Origin: Hyposmocoma kahamanoa
Taxonomy: Eukaryota; Arthropoda; Insecta; Lepidoptera; Cosmopterigidae
Assembly: GCF_003589595.1 (NCBI RefSeq)
Contig: NW_020653726.1
Location: 13,166,847-13,230,846 of the forward strand
Direction of reading: 5' to 3'
DNA: 64,000 nt
A program made the position numbers and the translations under genes. Under the pieces are notes generated by a model that was not told where the DNA came from, searched no databases, and was given only the letters and a program-made list of their open reading frames with translations. Numbering within the stretch: the stretch's first letter is position 1; each line of letters opens with the position of its first letter. Below are positions 21,030-31,720 of this stretch, piece after piece.

Positions 21030-21375
21030 CGTGGTAGCCTAATGGTTTGACTTACCACCTGACAAGCAGAGGCCGTGTTTTCGGATTCCACCCTTTAGGT
21101 TTACACCTTTGAATTTTTCGGAATTTATGTGCAAAATTGAATTAGAAATTTACCAAGAGCTTTTCGGTGATGGAAAAACATTGTGATGAAACCGCACGTC
21201 GAAGAAGGTTCACAATCTTCGGAAAACGAGTGATGTCCCCAACCCGCATTGGCCCAGCATGGCGGACTTTGACTTTATGCCAAAGTCCGCCATGCTGGGC
21301 CAATGCGGGTCACACAACACTCGCATGAAAGGAGACCCGTGCCCAGCAATGGGACGTATAAATGGTTGATGGCCT
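21030..21375 (+). mobile_element. SINE-E, full-length copy containing a perfect hairpin
   Basis: CGTGGTAGCCTAATGGTT head, TCGGAATTTATGTGC, GGTGATGGAAAAACATTG, 3' end GAGACCCGTGCCCAGCAATG and GGACGTATAAATGG. The middle is replaced by the foldback at 21242-21310. Confidence 0.82.
21242..21310. repeat. Perfect 30-bp inverted repeat with a 9-nt loop
   Basis: ACCCGCATTGGCCCAGCATG GCGGACTTTG and its exact reverse complement (21281-21310) flank ACTTTATGC. The left arm is normal SINE-E sequence; the right arm is an inverted duplicate of it. Confidence 0.97.
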
Positions 21376-21630
21376 TGTATGCACTTCGGCCGATTTCGTT
21401 ACATATATTAATTCCACCCAATCTTAGCTCACCTAATAATTTTTCCTTTCCTTTTTGGTTTTCTTCTCGTCCGTTTCTTCCAGTGCCATTTAATGGTCGC
21501 AGTGATGAAGGGCCTCAAATAGGCCATAGGCCCCAAATGAAGCCACTCCTAGTACCATGTAGTATTAAAAAAACTTTAGATGTCCATGAATCTAAATAAT
21601 AGGAACAAAAAAAAAAACTATACTACTACC

Positions 21631-21772
21631 GAGTTCTTAGGTGTTCGCGATTGTTACACATAGTGACTGTTAACCATGACCATGGGACCTGCAAAGGGCC
21701 CGAAACGTTGGTTTGTTTGAAAAAACAAATATACGCGATTTAAATCCGGAAAAATAGTCTAATTTCCTACTA
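21631..21772 (+). mobile_element. Repeat M, uninterrupted copy
   Basis: GAGTTCTTAGGTGTTCGCGA, TTGTTACACATAG, GGGACCTGCAAAGGGCCCGA AACG, then ATATACGCGATTTAAATCCG. Other copies at 15871-16530 and 60338-60575 are each split by insertions. Confidence 0.65.
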
Positions 21773-22027
21773 TACTACTACTTACTATATCAGCTATAAA
21801 ATCGAAAAAGCCCAACAGAAACACCCCAGAGATCTATAACACTTAGAGATTTTCGTAAGGTCTGGTAGAAACGGTAATTCTGGTTTGGCATAGACGTAGG
21901 ATCCAGTCCCGTCAGATCAAAACATTTGTCTTTTTATTAGATATATGTATTAATAATTATTACAAACTATCGGAGCAATTAAACAAAAAACAAAATGAAT
22001 AACTAATAAATATTAGACAACATCACA

Positions 22028-22215
22028 TAAGTCACCCTGATATAATAGTAAGTAACTAAAACACTTGTGTTATGGAAATCGGAAACAATGACGTTACCAC
22101 GAACATCTAGACAATATAGAAAATTTAGTTTCTACATTGACCCTGCCGCGGATCGAACCCAGACCCAGAGATGGAGACACCTTGAAAACCGGTGTGCAAA
22201 GTCACTCGGCCGCGT
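22028..22215 (-). mobile_element. SINE-C copy
   Basis: On plus: CACTTGTGTTATGGAAATCG, CTACATTGACCCTGCCGCGG, antisense B box GATCGAACCC, ACCGGTGTGCAAAGTCACTC. Matches 46836-47036 inverted. Confidence 0.75.
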
Positions 22216-22495
22216 ACGTCGTTATCAATATTAGGAATTAAATTATTTTTAAAAATTGCATGAAAAAAGTCCCTCAACGCTTTCAAATTTATTGCGCTGT
22301 GTTCCTAATGGGATAGTAAGTATAATTAGCTATGTTGCTAAACGATCCCGCAGTCATTCTGTGTATTGAATGCCAGAGGGCTTTTATAGCCATCCTGATT
22401 AAGCTAAAAAGTTGAATTGCTTGTCAAATTCGTACTATGATCTTTCAGTGCAATTTATAGTGACCATTCAAATGTTGTAAAGATATTGTAATTTA

Positions 22496-22565
22496 AATTT
22501 TTTTTATAACATCAAGTGACGGGACGAACAAGTCGTGCGCCTGATGGTAAGTTACACGCCTGTTG
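22496..22565 (-). mobile_element. Family A retroposon, 3' end only (70 bp)
   Basis: T-run, CAAGTGACGGGACGAACAAG and TAAGTTACACGCCTGTTG. Severe 5' truncation, as expected of target-primed retroposition. Confidence 0.8.
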
Positions 22566-23187
22566 TAATATTCTGTCCTTCTTGCGTTAACTAACGCATT
22601 TGCATTTGTGTAACTATAATAACTTTATTTGTAGCCATTACAAATACTATAAAAATAATTACAGTAATATGTTTTAAGTAATTGATTGGTGTAACTTTCG
22701 ATATATTGGTACCTAAAGTTTTGTTTTGCTAAAGGCACCGGAGGAAAAGCGGAATGAACAGTTTTGCTAGATCAAATGCTGATTAAATTTATTATTAAAT
22801 AAGTAATGGTCTTATAAAAAATATACGATACACCTAAGGATATTCTCTAAAAAATGTGCTAATGTGTTACACGATAGGATGTATTTTATCTGATCATATA
22901 AAATCCTGAAAATAGGCTAAAATGAAAGTCTAAAACGAATTATTTAAGAACAAAATAATCTAACTTTGCACATCATTTTTGTATGGAGATATTTATCTTT
23001 AAGTATTACAGAGAACCTGCTAAATTTTGGTTTTCAACTGAAGCTCTATTAGTTATTAAATTCTCTGAGACGCCGCGCCGCCCGCTGCCCCGTCAGTCGC
23101 CATTGAGCGCTCGACGTCGACTGTCAATTTTCTCCGCCTCTTCTCATTTTATTCATATGAATTTAGAGCGCGCGGATTGCGGTACGC
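22566..23187. other. AT-rich, then a GC-rich patch at 23068-23188
   Basis: GACGCCGCGCCGCCCGCTGC and neighbouring CpGs contrast with the surroundings; possible promoter or 5' exon, disrupted on its right by the LINE at 23204. Confidence 0.35.
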
Positions 23188-23203
23188 GAGGGGCGACCCC
23201 ACA

Positions 23204-23435
23204 GTACTTTGGTTATGTAATGCGTAATGATAAATACGACCTACTCCGACTAATTATGCAAGGAAAGATACAGGGAAAGCGACCACCTGGAAAGAGGCGT
23301 ACTTCGTAGCTTAAGAAGCTCCGGACATGGTTCAACCTGAGCGCAAGATCCTTGTTCCGTGCAGCTGTGTCTAAAATACACATACCCCTAATGATAACCG
23401 ACTTCCGGTAGGAGTTGGCACCTCAAGAAGAAGAA
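23204..23435 (+). mobile_element. 5'-truncated LINE insertion (232 bp) with 16-bp target-site duplication
   Basis: GAGGGGCGACCCCACA occurs at 23188-23203 and again at 23436-23451. The insert encodes the C-terminal peptide of an RTE-like LINE polyprotein (YFGYVMRNDKYDLLRLI, then QGKIQGKRPPGKRRTS, a stop, then FRAAVSKIHIPLMITD) and ends in a short GAAGAAGAAG tail. The intact duplication implies a relatively recent insertion; internal stops show it is non-coding. Confidence 0.88.
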
Positions 23436-23644
23436 GAGGGGCGACCCCACATACACCTCACCCATTAAAATTTAGGTTCGCGTTGAAATACCTCGCCTTG
23501 CAATGAAACTGAATCTAAATAAGATATAAAAAAATCGATTAGAGATAGGGGTTGTACATCTTGAAATGCTGATCCGTTTTAATAACTCAATTTCGCTAAA
23601 AATGTCGATTACATCAGCATGATTAGGAGTGCAGCATTAAATTT

Positions 23645-23790
23645 TATCCGACTTCAAAAAAAAGGAGGAGTCAATGTTCGCCTGTATGTATGTTTTATGT
23701 ATGTTGACCGATTTCTCCGTCAATTGTGCATCGATTTTGGAAATACTTTCTTTGTTTAAAAGGGTGTATGTACGTCGCATATTATATAAA
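23645..23790 (+). repeat. Dispersed repeat G (head)
   Basis: CCGACTTCAAAAAAAAGGAG, GTATGTATGTTTTATGTATG and TCGATTTTGG resemble 30092-30195. The body continues near 24070-24150 after 280 bp of foreign sequence. Confidence 0.55.
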
Positions 23791-24069
23791 TCCCCGAATT
23801 ACATTACGGGTAGCCGGTTTGCAAAATTACGCTGTTTTCTAATACGGCTACCTCGTGTTCCGCCGGATTGCAATTCGCCTAAAAAAGGTACGCCGCATTG
23901 TAATAGCACGTGGCGTTTCACAAAGCAGCTAAGAAATGTGCCGTCGGAATACAATAGCCGCTTTGAGATACTTAGTTCCAGATACAACCGCCAATAGCGC
24001 TGCATTATCAACAAAAATGGCGTCGCAAAAACATCAACTGTATCTCAACAAAGTGCAAACAATACGGCT

Positions 24070-24150
24070 GCGACATTTACTCTCGAGGTAGTCCCATTGT
24101 CACCAATTGTCAGAATCTGATGGGGTATCTCATGGAAATCGAGGGAAATT
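24070..24150 (+). repeat. Dispersed repeat G (body)
   Basis: ACTCTCGAGGTAGTCCCATT, TCAGAATCTGATGGGG and CATGGAAATCGAGG, as at 30210-30275 and 30540-30580. Confidence 0.55.
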
Positions 24151-25510
24151 CTCAAATTTTGTAGGCATGAACAGTGTGTTTGATGAACTGTAAAAAAAGT
24201 CTCAAATCAAAGGTTCTCGGATAGATGTGAACGTGCGACACAATCGTCTTCATCTCATTTTTCGTAATGATATAAAGGGATGAGCAGAACCCGCACCTGA
24301 AGATGGTAAGTGCTTGTAATTTTCGAAAAAGGTTGTAATGGGCTTATTTGAATAAAGATATTTGACTTTGACTTATCGTCAACTTAGCAGCATGAAGTGT
24401 TGACTATCAGACTCAAACACCTGAATGAAAAAATTAAGACAATTCTCGTAATGCCTTTTCGTTATATGATCGGCGATAAAGACAATCGTCTTAACTTTTC
24501 ATTTCTCTTAATGCCTTTTGTGTTATTTAGTTATAAATTACAGAGCGCACTACCGTCTAATGTTTCGTATAGGCACTGAACTAAACCTTGCACTACTTAC
24601 CTGCCTATATTTACTATAAATGGAAAAATAAACAAATAAAATAAATTCAACCACTTCAAAAACCACAAATACTCACTAAAAAGCGAAAAATAACGAAATT
24701 AAAAAAAATCTAAATGATAAGAACACACGTAATGCTTTTTGTTTTTTTTGTCTTATTCCATTTTATACAGAGTATTATAATTACTTATTAATCAATCTCG
24801 AGTCATTAAAAGAGAAACGAAATGAAAAAGTAAATCTAATTTTATATAATCAACATAAATAACGAGAAACAGGAACAGAAGGACATTATCTAAAAAAGAG
24901 ATGAAGATATAAACTCAATTTTTACTAAAATTAAAACCATCAGTAGAACAGTGAAATTTATATAAAATCCACGGTAAATAAAGATGAAATTTTAAAATAA
25001 CTTCCGTTTTTATAAATACAACTTTCTCCATTTTTTCGACTTGAGCTGATATGATTTCATTATATTCTTATCCAAGAATAATTATTTCTAAAGTCGTTTT
25101 TAAATAGGGGAAAGGAATTCCCTCGACGACGTAAGTCATCTCTTATTTAATAACGTTTTATAATATTTTCGCAGCGCAATGTTTATTAAAACATTTTTCT
25201 GCACAAATTACATGGATCATCAATGTTACGTTATGGCCTAAATATGTCATCGTTCACGTTGGTATTGGAAATTGTAGGTTTAATACAACGTATTTTTTTC
25301 TATGGGTCCCTGTTCGGGCGCCAGTGTGAAAGCGCTGCTAGTGCTGGTGGAGTACTGTAGGATAGTAATGTCGTAGGGAGAGTGGTAGTCTCCGCAGCCA
25401 GCGCGTCTCCATAATCTTGCTTAGTAGTTGAACGTTCAGAATTCAAAAGAGGTAAAGACATAGTGGTAATCAATCCAGTTTTATAAATATGATTCCCGTT
25501 TTATTAATGT
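24151..25510. other. No feature recognised
   Basis: A LINE-like tail (GAATAAAGATATTTGACTTT GACTT) ends near 24372; the rest is AT-rich and unrecognised. Confidence 0.5.
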
Positions 25511-25765
25511 TTGAGATCTTTAAAATGTTTATCGCACAAGAGATTTTAGTTATTGGCAAACGGCACAAAAAAAATAAGAAGAGAAGACGTGTTCGCTGTC
25601 GCGATCGAGCAGGAAGTGACGATGGAACGAAACAAAATCAGAATGCAAGCCAAAGAATGGAACAATTCAAAATTTAAATTTAAATACGAGTGGCCAGGAA
25701 CCGGAGAAAGGCGGGATGACGATGTAAGGAGGTCACACCGTCACAAAGTTGATGAAGCGCTTATT
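25511..25765 (+). repeat. Dispersed repeat K, copy 1 (plus)
   Basis: Shares TTATCGCACAAGA, GCGATCG, TCAAAATTTAAA and GAGTGGCCAGGAACCGGAGA-type sequence with 29571-29836 in inverted orientation. Both encode similar peptides (EWPGTGE then SHRH), so it may derive from a coding element; family not recognised. Confidence 0.65.
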
Positions 25766-25881
25766 GTAAGAATCAGGGTAAAAAATAAAATAAAATTTGA
25801 AGATTTCGAAATTTAAAATGTTGGCCATATTCATTTGTTTTCGTTTTGTTAACATTTACTCATTTACTTCGAATTTTCTTT

Positions 25882-26117
25882 TATTATACCAAATGATAGG
25901 ACGAACAAGTGATGCGCAGGGAAGTAAGCGACACGTCTTTATGAACACGTCTGTATGGACTTCTTATGGAAGAGTTGCAGTGCCGTTCAAAACTTGAAAT
26001 ATCTGAGAGGCACTGCCAATACCCAAGCTCCTGCAATTTCATCAGCACCCTCACCTTTCAAAATCGGAACGCAATAATCCTCACATTACTGCTTGGCGGC
26101 AAAAATAGGTAAGGTTC
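25882..26117 (-). mobile_element. Family A retroposon copy
   Basis: ATACCAAATGATAGGACGAA to TTGGCGGCAAAAATAGGTAA; diverged. Confidence 0.8.
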
Positions 26118-27040
26118 TACTGTTACGAAAACAAAATATGGCTTAACTTTGAATGATTTTTTAATACAAATTTGTTATTAATGCAGAGCACACTATTTGA
26201 GACATTAAAGATTTAAAGCCGTATTAGGGGCGGATATGAATTAGGAATGTACTGTGCGTTTTTCCTACGCGCGATTCCGCAATTTTATAATAAAATGAAA
26301 CGTGATGTTTATTTTATTGTAAAATTGCGGACAAGTGGTTGAATGCAGGTGATAAAGCGAATCAAAAATGGAAACTTTCCCGTAGAAAATTGTTGGTAAA
26401 TGTTTGAACTGGTACAACCATGACAGCTGACCGCTATTGTGAAGAAATACAGACTGCAATTGCAAGATTTGCAGTAAAACTACACGATAACACTTTGGTG
26501 TTATCGTACCTAGACTGCCGAACGAACTATCTGCACCTCATAGTTTTCGATTAAACCTCCTAACTATTCAACAACGTAACTCCTACCAATTTAATTTTTT
26601 TCTCTGTAGACAATTGTATATAATCAAAACGATTTAGCAGGGATGCATATGTATTTTGTATATTTAATTTTTTGTTTGAATTCACCTATATAGAACGGTT
26701 GTATATATTTCATACTAAAGTATGAAAACGGTTATGGTTAAAACCACTTATTTAGGGTGAACGACCCTGGCTTAAATTAATACATTTAAATAATAAACAA
26801 GTTAATGGTTGGTCATGGCTCTCAATTAAGGGAGAATAAAAATATAATTGAACTATTTTGCCTCAACGTATAAGGTAAATTATATAATAAACTACATACT
26901 AGTGAGTTTAATAGGTAAATGAACCTTATTTGCGAGGTACAGGAAATTGTTCATCATCGAGTTTGTCAAAAATATTTAATAAGTGTTCATCGTGTTCTGA
27001 TAATTGTACATTGAAATAAAAAAAGTGGTTCAATTATAAC
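26118..27040. other. No feature recognised downstream of His-rich gene 2
   Basis: AT-rich. Confidence 0.5.
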
Positions 27041-27046
27041 TTTATA
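27041..27046 (-). terminator. Possible poly(A) signal (variant TATAAA) of His-rich gene 2
   Basis: No AATAAA occurs within about 100 nt of the stop on the minus strand. The nearest recognised variant is TATAAA, about 85 nt downstream. Weak. Confidence 0.35.
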
Positions 27047-27130
27047 TATTTCTTTTTTAAAAAATTAACAAAAATATTCACTTGTAACAAATCAACAAAT
27101 AACAATAAATATGGGGTTACCGCCCACAGT

Positions 27131-27746
27131 TTATCCCTTTTTGTGGCTCCAGTGCTTGTGGTGCTCATGGCCACCCTTCTTGCCGTGGTCATGGTGATCA
27201 TGGTGGTGCTCATGGTGGCCGCCTCCGCCATGGTGGCCTTTGTGATCGTGATGGTGTCCACCTTCCTCATGATGTCCCTTCTTGCCGTAATGGTGATCGT
27301 GATGACCACCGTGCTTGTGTCCATGGTGAAAGTGTCCACCCTTCTTGTGTCCACCCTCATGGTGATGGCCACCGTAACCTTCATGGAAGCCTTTGTCTCC
27401 ATGGCTATGATGGAAGTGCTTGTTTTTCTTGAATTCGTCGCCTTTCGCGACGCCATGGTGTCCTTTTGTGTCATGGCCCTTGTGCCAGTGCCCGTGTTCG
27501 TCGTATCCGTGGCCATGCTCGCCCTTTTTTCCATGATGGTGATGGTGATGGTATCCGTCATCGTGGTGATGATGTTTTTTGTGTCCACCTTCTTCACCAT
27601 GGTGTCCCTTGTGTCCTTCGTGGTGGTGATGTCCTTTGCCGCCGTGGTAGTGGTCGTGGTGTCCTTTGTGTCCCTTGTGGCTGTGACCGCCATGCCCATG
27701 ATGGTGGTGGCCGTGGTGTTCGTGCCCGCCTCCCTTGTCCCAGTGC

Positions 27747-27777
<31 letters not shown>

Positions 27778-27892
27778 CGTGTTTCGAGGCGGCAGTTTCG
27801 AGGTCGGCGCTCCTTTTCTCCCGGAGTTCCCAAGCGGACACCGCCGCTATGAGTGCGACCAGGCCAAAAGCTACTGAAAGCTTGGCCCTCAT
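27131..27892 (-). CDS. Secreted histidine/glycine-rich repeat protein, paralogue 2 (253 aa)
   Basis: ATG at 27892, TAA at 27131-27133, no intron needed. Signal peptide MRAKLSVAFGLVALIAAVSA, then WELREKR ending in a furin-type REKR, then mature SADLETAAS. Immediately after comes a run of 11 glycines, eight of them encoded by a perfect GGC repeat; paralogues 1 and 3 have no such run, so this looks like trinucleotide slippage. The body is Gly-His-Lys-rich, and the conserved block here reads KGHHGVAKGDEFKKNKHFH. The C-terminus (HEHHKHWSHKKG) parallels HEDHKHWGFKKGH of gene 1. It lies 15.5 kb from gene 1 and 5.9 kb from gene 3 in the same orientation, and two inverted copies of repeat K (25511-25765 and 29571-29836) flank it. 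Secreted, presumably metal-binding; actual role unknown. The 239- and 244-codon overlapping ORFs are frame shadows. Confidence 0.93.
27749..27780 (-). repeat. (GGC)n microsatellite inside the coding sequence of His-rich gene 2
   Basis: Eight uninterrupted GGC codons on the minus strand, with adjacent Gly codons, encode the 11-residue glycine run just after the mature N-terminus. It is likely to vary in length between individuals. Confidence 0.9.
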
Positions 27893-27918
27893 GGTTGGTT
27901 TGATGAGTTTCAGTCGCT

Positions 27919-27954
27919 GAATGATAGCTGCATCGCTTGCAATGATTTTATATA
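27919..27954 (-). promoter_or_regulatory. Core promoter of His-rich gene 2: TATATAAA and initiator TCATTC
   Basis: On the minus strand TATATAAA begins at 27954. An exact arthropod initiator TCATTC lies 32 nt downstream (A at 27922). The predicted leader is 30 nt. This is the clearest core promoter in the window. Confidence 0.8.
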
Positions 27955-27959
27955 CCCAA

Positions 27960-29570
27960 TAAGCGGCGCGGTTAGGTAAGTAATCGTTTCAATAGTGTCA
28001 AGTCTCAAGGTCGTCACAACCAATGAACGATAAGAGATTTCCACTTCCAGGTGGCCTGTCGGTTTGCGTTTCCGAAATATTACATAATGATAAAATAGCA
28101 CGTTTATTACTATTTTATAATTTTTAAAGAGAAGACTCTGAGCGTGTAACTGCACGTTATTAAATTTTAAGACAATATGTGCTTTGTTTGTCTTAATTTA
28201 GCATTTGAATTGAATGATTTACGGTCAAATGTGGCAGAAAATGTGTTTACTACTTAACTTATTTATATCAGAGTGACTGACTTATTTATTCCAAGACCTC
28301 TTTGTTGAATTATTGAAGTTCATCTTCATCATTCACACAAACAAATGAATTTCTGTTAACTCCATAATTGAGTTAAAGTGACTCGCATAACTTTTTCTGT
28401 TAATAAAATGTATACAAATATTTCTTAAGCAGCAAATCATCCAGTTTTTAGTTCGTTCTAGTCCGCTGCCTTCTGAATGTGTAATAGATTTTTCATTTAC
28501 AGTTAGCTTTAGATTTTATTATTAGACTCGTGTATTAATAATAATTTTATCTATTTCTCGCAGGACTTCTTTGTAAAGTGGACTCTTGATTTAGTGGTTC
28601 TGGAGCAAAGATAGACTTTACGAGGAAATGAGTTCACCTAGAAGATGCCCATTCAGTCGCAACTTAAAGATCGTAAATATAGTTTCAAGTAGGGAATTAA
28701 TTTCTTTTCTGGGTTGTGCGCACATTAAAAGATGACGAAAAGGGCTTACAAGCCTGAACGGAATATCGACCAAGTAGAGATGACATCCCGCCATACGTCT
28801 GGAGGTCCGAGGGTAAAAGAAAGCTAAATCAGTTGATGGAGTATATTCTGTAGAAAACGTACAGGTAAACTGTGAAATTTAGATTTAGAAATGTGAAAAC
28901 CTGCTTACTTTTTTTTAACTTAATTTTTTTTAAAAGGCGTCCTTATCTAAATGCTTTTCACTTAAACGGTTTATAATATGAAGCTTACACAATCGTTTAG
29001 GAAAACGTTTCAATGCATAGACTTTTATGTTAAAAAAAGCTTGCAACGTTGTGTTGATAGCGAAAAGCAAGAGCAGACCACTAAGCGCCCAGTTACACGA
29101 GGAGAAAGAGAAAGCAACGGCTCAGTTACCACGCCTTCATGTACTGGGGACTGAGCGGACGCCGGGGTGGGTGCGATGAAATTCGTGTCGGATAAATGCG
29201 CCCTTAAGGTTTTAAATTAAGTAAGTTTATTTGTAAAACACGAGTTTTATTTTTATTTATAAAATTATTAGTCACAATGACGCATTAATGTGTTTAGAAA
29301 ACATAGATGACGGGACTTGAAATATAAGCACGTTGTAAAAAATTAAATTGATGAGTATTGAACTGACCAACCTTACGCTTAAATTGAAAAGACTGCTTAA
29401 GTGCTTATTGTAAAAAGCAAACTTTTTTAAGGGCTTTTCTTTTAAGCGCCCATGTCTATTTAGATTCTCTTCTTTTTTTTCAAGCTTATCGTCGTCAATA
29501 AGTCTGTAGGCTCTATGTGCGACCTAGTCAAGAGCTTCTAGTTTATATTTCGCTGAGTTTTAATTTATTC
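27960..29570. other. Upstream region of His-rich gene 2
   Basis: No ORF of note and no repeat match found. It is one of the longest stretches free of recognised elements, so it could hold regulatory sequence. Confidence 0.4.
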
Positions 29571-29836
29571 CAAGCGTTTAAAAGGTGTGACGATGTGACT
29601 TCCCTACATCGTTATCCCACCTTTTTGTCGCATTTTCTCCGGTTCCTGGCCATTCGTTTTTAAATTTTGAATCGTTTTTTAATACCTTTGCCTCATCATT
29701 CGGATGTGTTATCGTTCCACCCTCACTTTCTGCGCGATCGCCGAAGCGATCACGTCTCCTCTTCAAATTTCGATTCGTTTACCAGTTACCAAAAATGTCT
29801 TGTGCGATAAATACTTAAAAGATCACAAAATAACTT
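29571..29836 (-). repeat. Dispersed repeat K, copy 2 (minus)
   Basis: Inverted partner of 25511-25765. Together they bracket His-rich gene 2. The 62-codon minus frame is repeat-derived. Confidence 0.65.
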
Positions 29837-30091
29837 TAAAATATTTCTTATTATAATAATAATATTAATAGTTTATTTCGGATTATCTCCATATCGTGTT
29901 AGTAACAATTCTAAGCTTATGACTAAGTTAGCAAATACAAATTTTCTATAACATTAATCCCTTCTGGCTGTCGCATGAACAGCCTCCCATGCCTGTATAA
30001 TTGGGCCGTCGACTCTGGTCGCAACAGTGGCCAGGAGGCCGTTGGGACTGCCGCGCACGCGCCGCAACAACGACACAACTCTTCTGTTTTT

Positions 30092-30275
30092 AACCGGCTT
30101 CAAATAAAAAGGAGGAGGTTATACGTTCGGCTGTATGTATGTTTTATGTATGTTTTCAGATTTCTACGTCAATTGTAGACCGATTTTGAAAATTCTTTTT
30201 TGTCTGAAAGTGTGCAATCTCGTGGTGGTCCCATTGCAAGTCAGAATCTGATAAGGGGATCCATGGAAATCGAGT
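30092..30275 (+). repeat. Dispersed repeat G, copy
   Basis: AACCGGCTTCAAATAAAAAG, TTCGGCTGTATGTATG, GTGGTCCCATTGCAAGTCAG, GGATCCATGGAAATCGAG. A partial second head follows at 30280-30335. Confidence 0.6.
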
Positions 30276-30350
30276 ACCGATACATACATATACATACCGA
30301 CTTTTCCAGGAATTGCCCACCGATTTTGGTTTTTTTTTGTTTTAAACAAT

Positions 30351-30640
30351 ATACTCTCGAGGTGGTTCTAGAAGCCAACGATGCTGTACCGAGTTCGTTT
30401 CAGCTATCACAAATAAAAATAATATTTTCCGCAAATAAAAGTTTTTTCACTTGACGCAATACATGTAATCAACAAATCACTGTCACTATGACAACCAGAA
30501 AAAAGTATAAAATGTATAAAGGAGTCAGTAACTATCCCATTGTCACTAAGAAGTCAGAATCTGACGAGAGGATCCCATGGAAATAGGAAAAAGTCAATAA
30601 ATAAACTTTTGAGGTCGGTTTTTTTTTTCAATGAAAAAAT
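30351..30640 (+). repeat. Dispersed repeat G2, copy 1
   Basis: ATACTCTCGAGGTGGTTC, AATAATATTTTCCGCAAATA, CACTGTCACTATGACAACCA, GAGGTCGG followed by a T-run. Closely matches 63667-63952 inverted. Confidence 0.75.
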
Positions 30641-30771
30641 TGTATAATGATGTTTTTTAACACAGCGTTCCTATTCAAAAGAAACAACTTTGATTTTCCG
30701 TTTGTTGGAATTCCCATAAATATTTTAAATTTTCTATATATACTTAAAAAACAAGCGTGCAATCTAATAAT

Positions 30772-31030
30772 TTGATATACCGCTTCTCAAGTAAATGCCG
30801 TGAGTTCGAATTCAGCCTCGCATATTATGTGCGAAATTTAATTTGAAATTTACCATGACCTTTCGGCGAAGGAAAACATCCCAACAACCCTCGGAAAACG
30901 TGTGAAAAGTCCTGAAACTGCATTGGGACAGCGTGGCGGACTAAGCCCTAACCCCTCGCCTTGAAAACTTTAGAGGTTTTAGAGGAGACCCGTGCACAGC
31001 AGTGGGGCGTATAAAATGGGTTGATGATGT
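30772..31030 (+). mobile_element. SINE-E copy
   Basis: GATACCGCTTCTCAAGTAA, GAGTTCGAATTCAGCC, GCATTGGGACAGCGTGGCGG, GAGGAGACCCGTGCACAGCA, GGGGCGTATAAAATGGG. Confidence 0.8.
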
Positions 31031-31043
31031 ATATCGTATATAC

Positions 31044-31245
31044 CTAAGAGCGATAGTAGCCTAGTGGAAGAACGGTTATTTCTCGATTAAGAGGTCCGCA
31101 ATTCGAATCCCCGTGGGAGCGTTATCTACCTTTGATTTTAATTGCTGAGAACATGCATTTGTGAATGTTAAATAGCAACTACCTCTGGCTAAAGGTGAAA
31201 GAAACTCCACCGCTCGATAAGATGTATATCATATGAAACCTAATC
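31044..31245 (+). mobile_element. SINE-H: tRNA-headed SINE
   Basis: AGCGATAGTAGCCTAGTGGA head, B-box-like CAATTCGAATCCCCG, body GCAACTACCTCTGGCTAAAG. Only copy seen, although the phrase TAAAAGCGATAGAATGACCA at the window end may start another. Confidence 0.6.
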
Positions 31246-31369
31246 TATGTAACCTCATAAGGTAGATAAAAATTACATCGTCAGAGACTGAAGCCTGAAT
31301 CATTGTGGTTTTCTGCAGCCCAACTGTGGAGGGTGAAAGACAGCATGTATCGTAGTAGCATTTGTTTTT

Positions 31370-31720
31370 ATCGATTTCATCATCTTCATCATATCAGTCG
31401 GAAGACGTCCACTGCGGAACATAGGCCTCCCCCAAAGATTTCCAGACCAGCCGCTCAGACGAGACGTGCATCCATCGTTACCCGCTGCCCTTACCAGGTC
31501 ATCCGTCCATCTAGTAGGGGGCCTTCCAACTGAACGCTTATCAGTTTAGTTCCACCTTGACTGTTCCTCTTTGGATCGACTATAAAGTCCGGAACTGTCC
31601 ATTCTAATGTTGTTGAGATACCACCCGTATACGAAAGGAGCTTCCCCGCACGACGTGCCATTCTTTTTATGTACGTCTGGCGCACCTATAGCGAAATCGG
31701 TGAGCACCCTACGGCGATAG
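31370..31720 (-). pseudogene. Decayed LINE ORF2 C-terminus (RWTDDLV type)
   Basis: The minus strand reads GRPPTRWTDDLVRAAGN and, after a one-base deletion, RWMHVSSERLVWKSLGEAYV and PQWTSSD. This is the C-terminal peptide of a common lepidopteran RTE-like LINE. Upstream (31560-31720) are eroded matches such as RVLTDFAIGAP and MARRAGKLLS. It ends in an ATGATGAAG-like tail near 31375. Confidence 0.75.

Noticed and set aside
22983..23309. 108-codon ORF as a single gene
   Set aside because: It runs from unrelated sequence through a target duplication into the inserted LINE, so it is a chimeric chance frame.
27466..27852. Arg/Gly-rich and Arg/Pro-rich ORFs overlapping His-rich gene 2
   Set aside because: Frame shadows of the Gly-His repeat; no signal peptide, promoter or conservation of their own.
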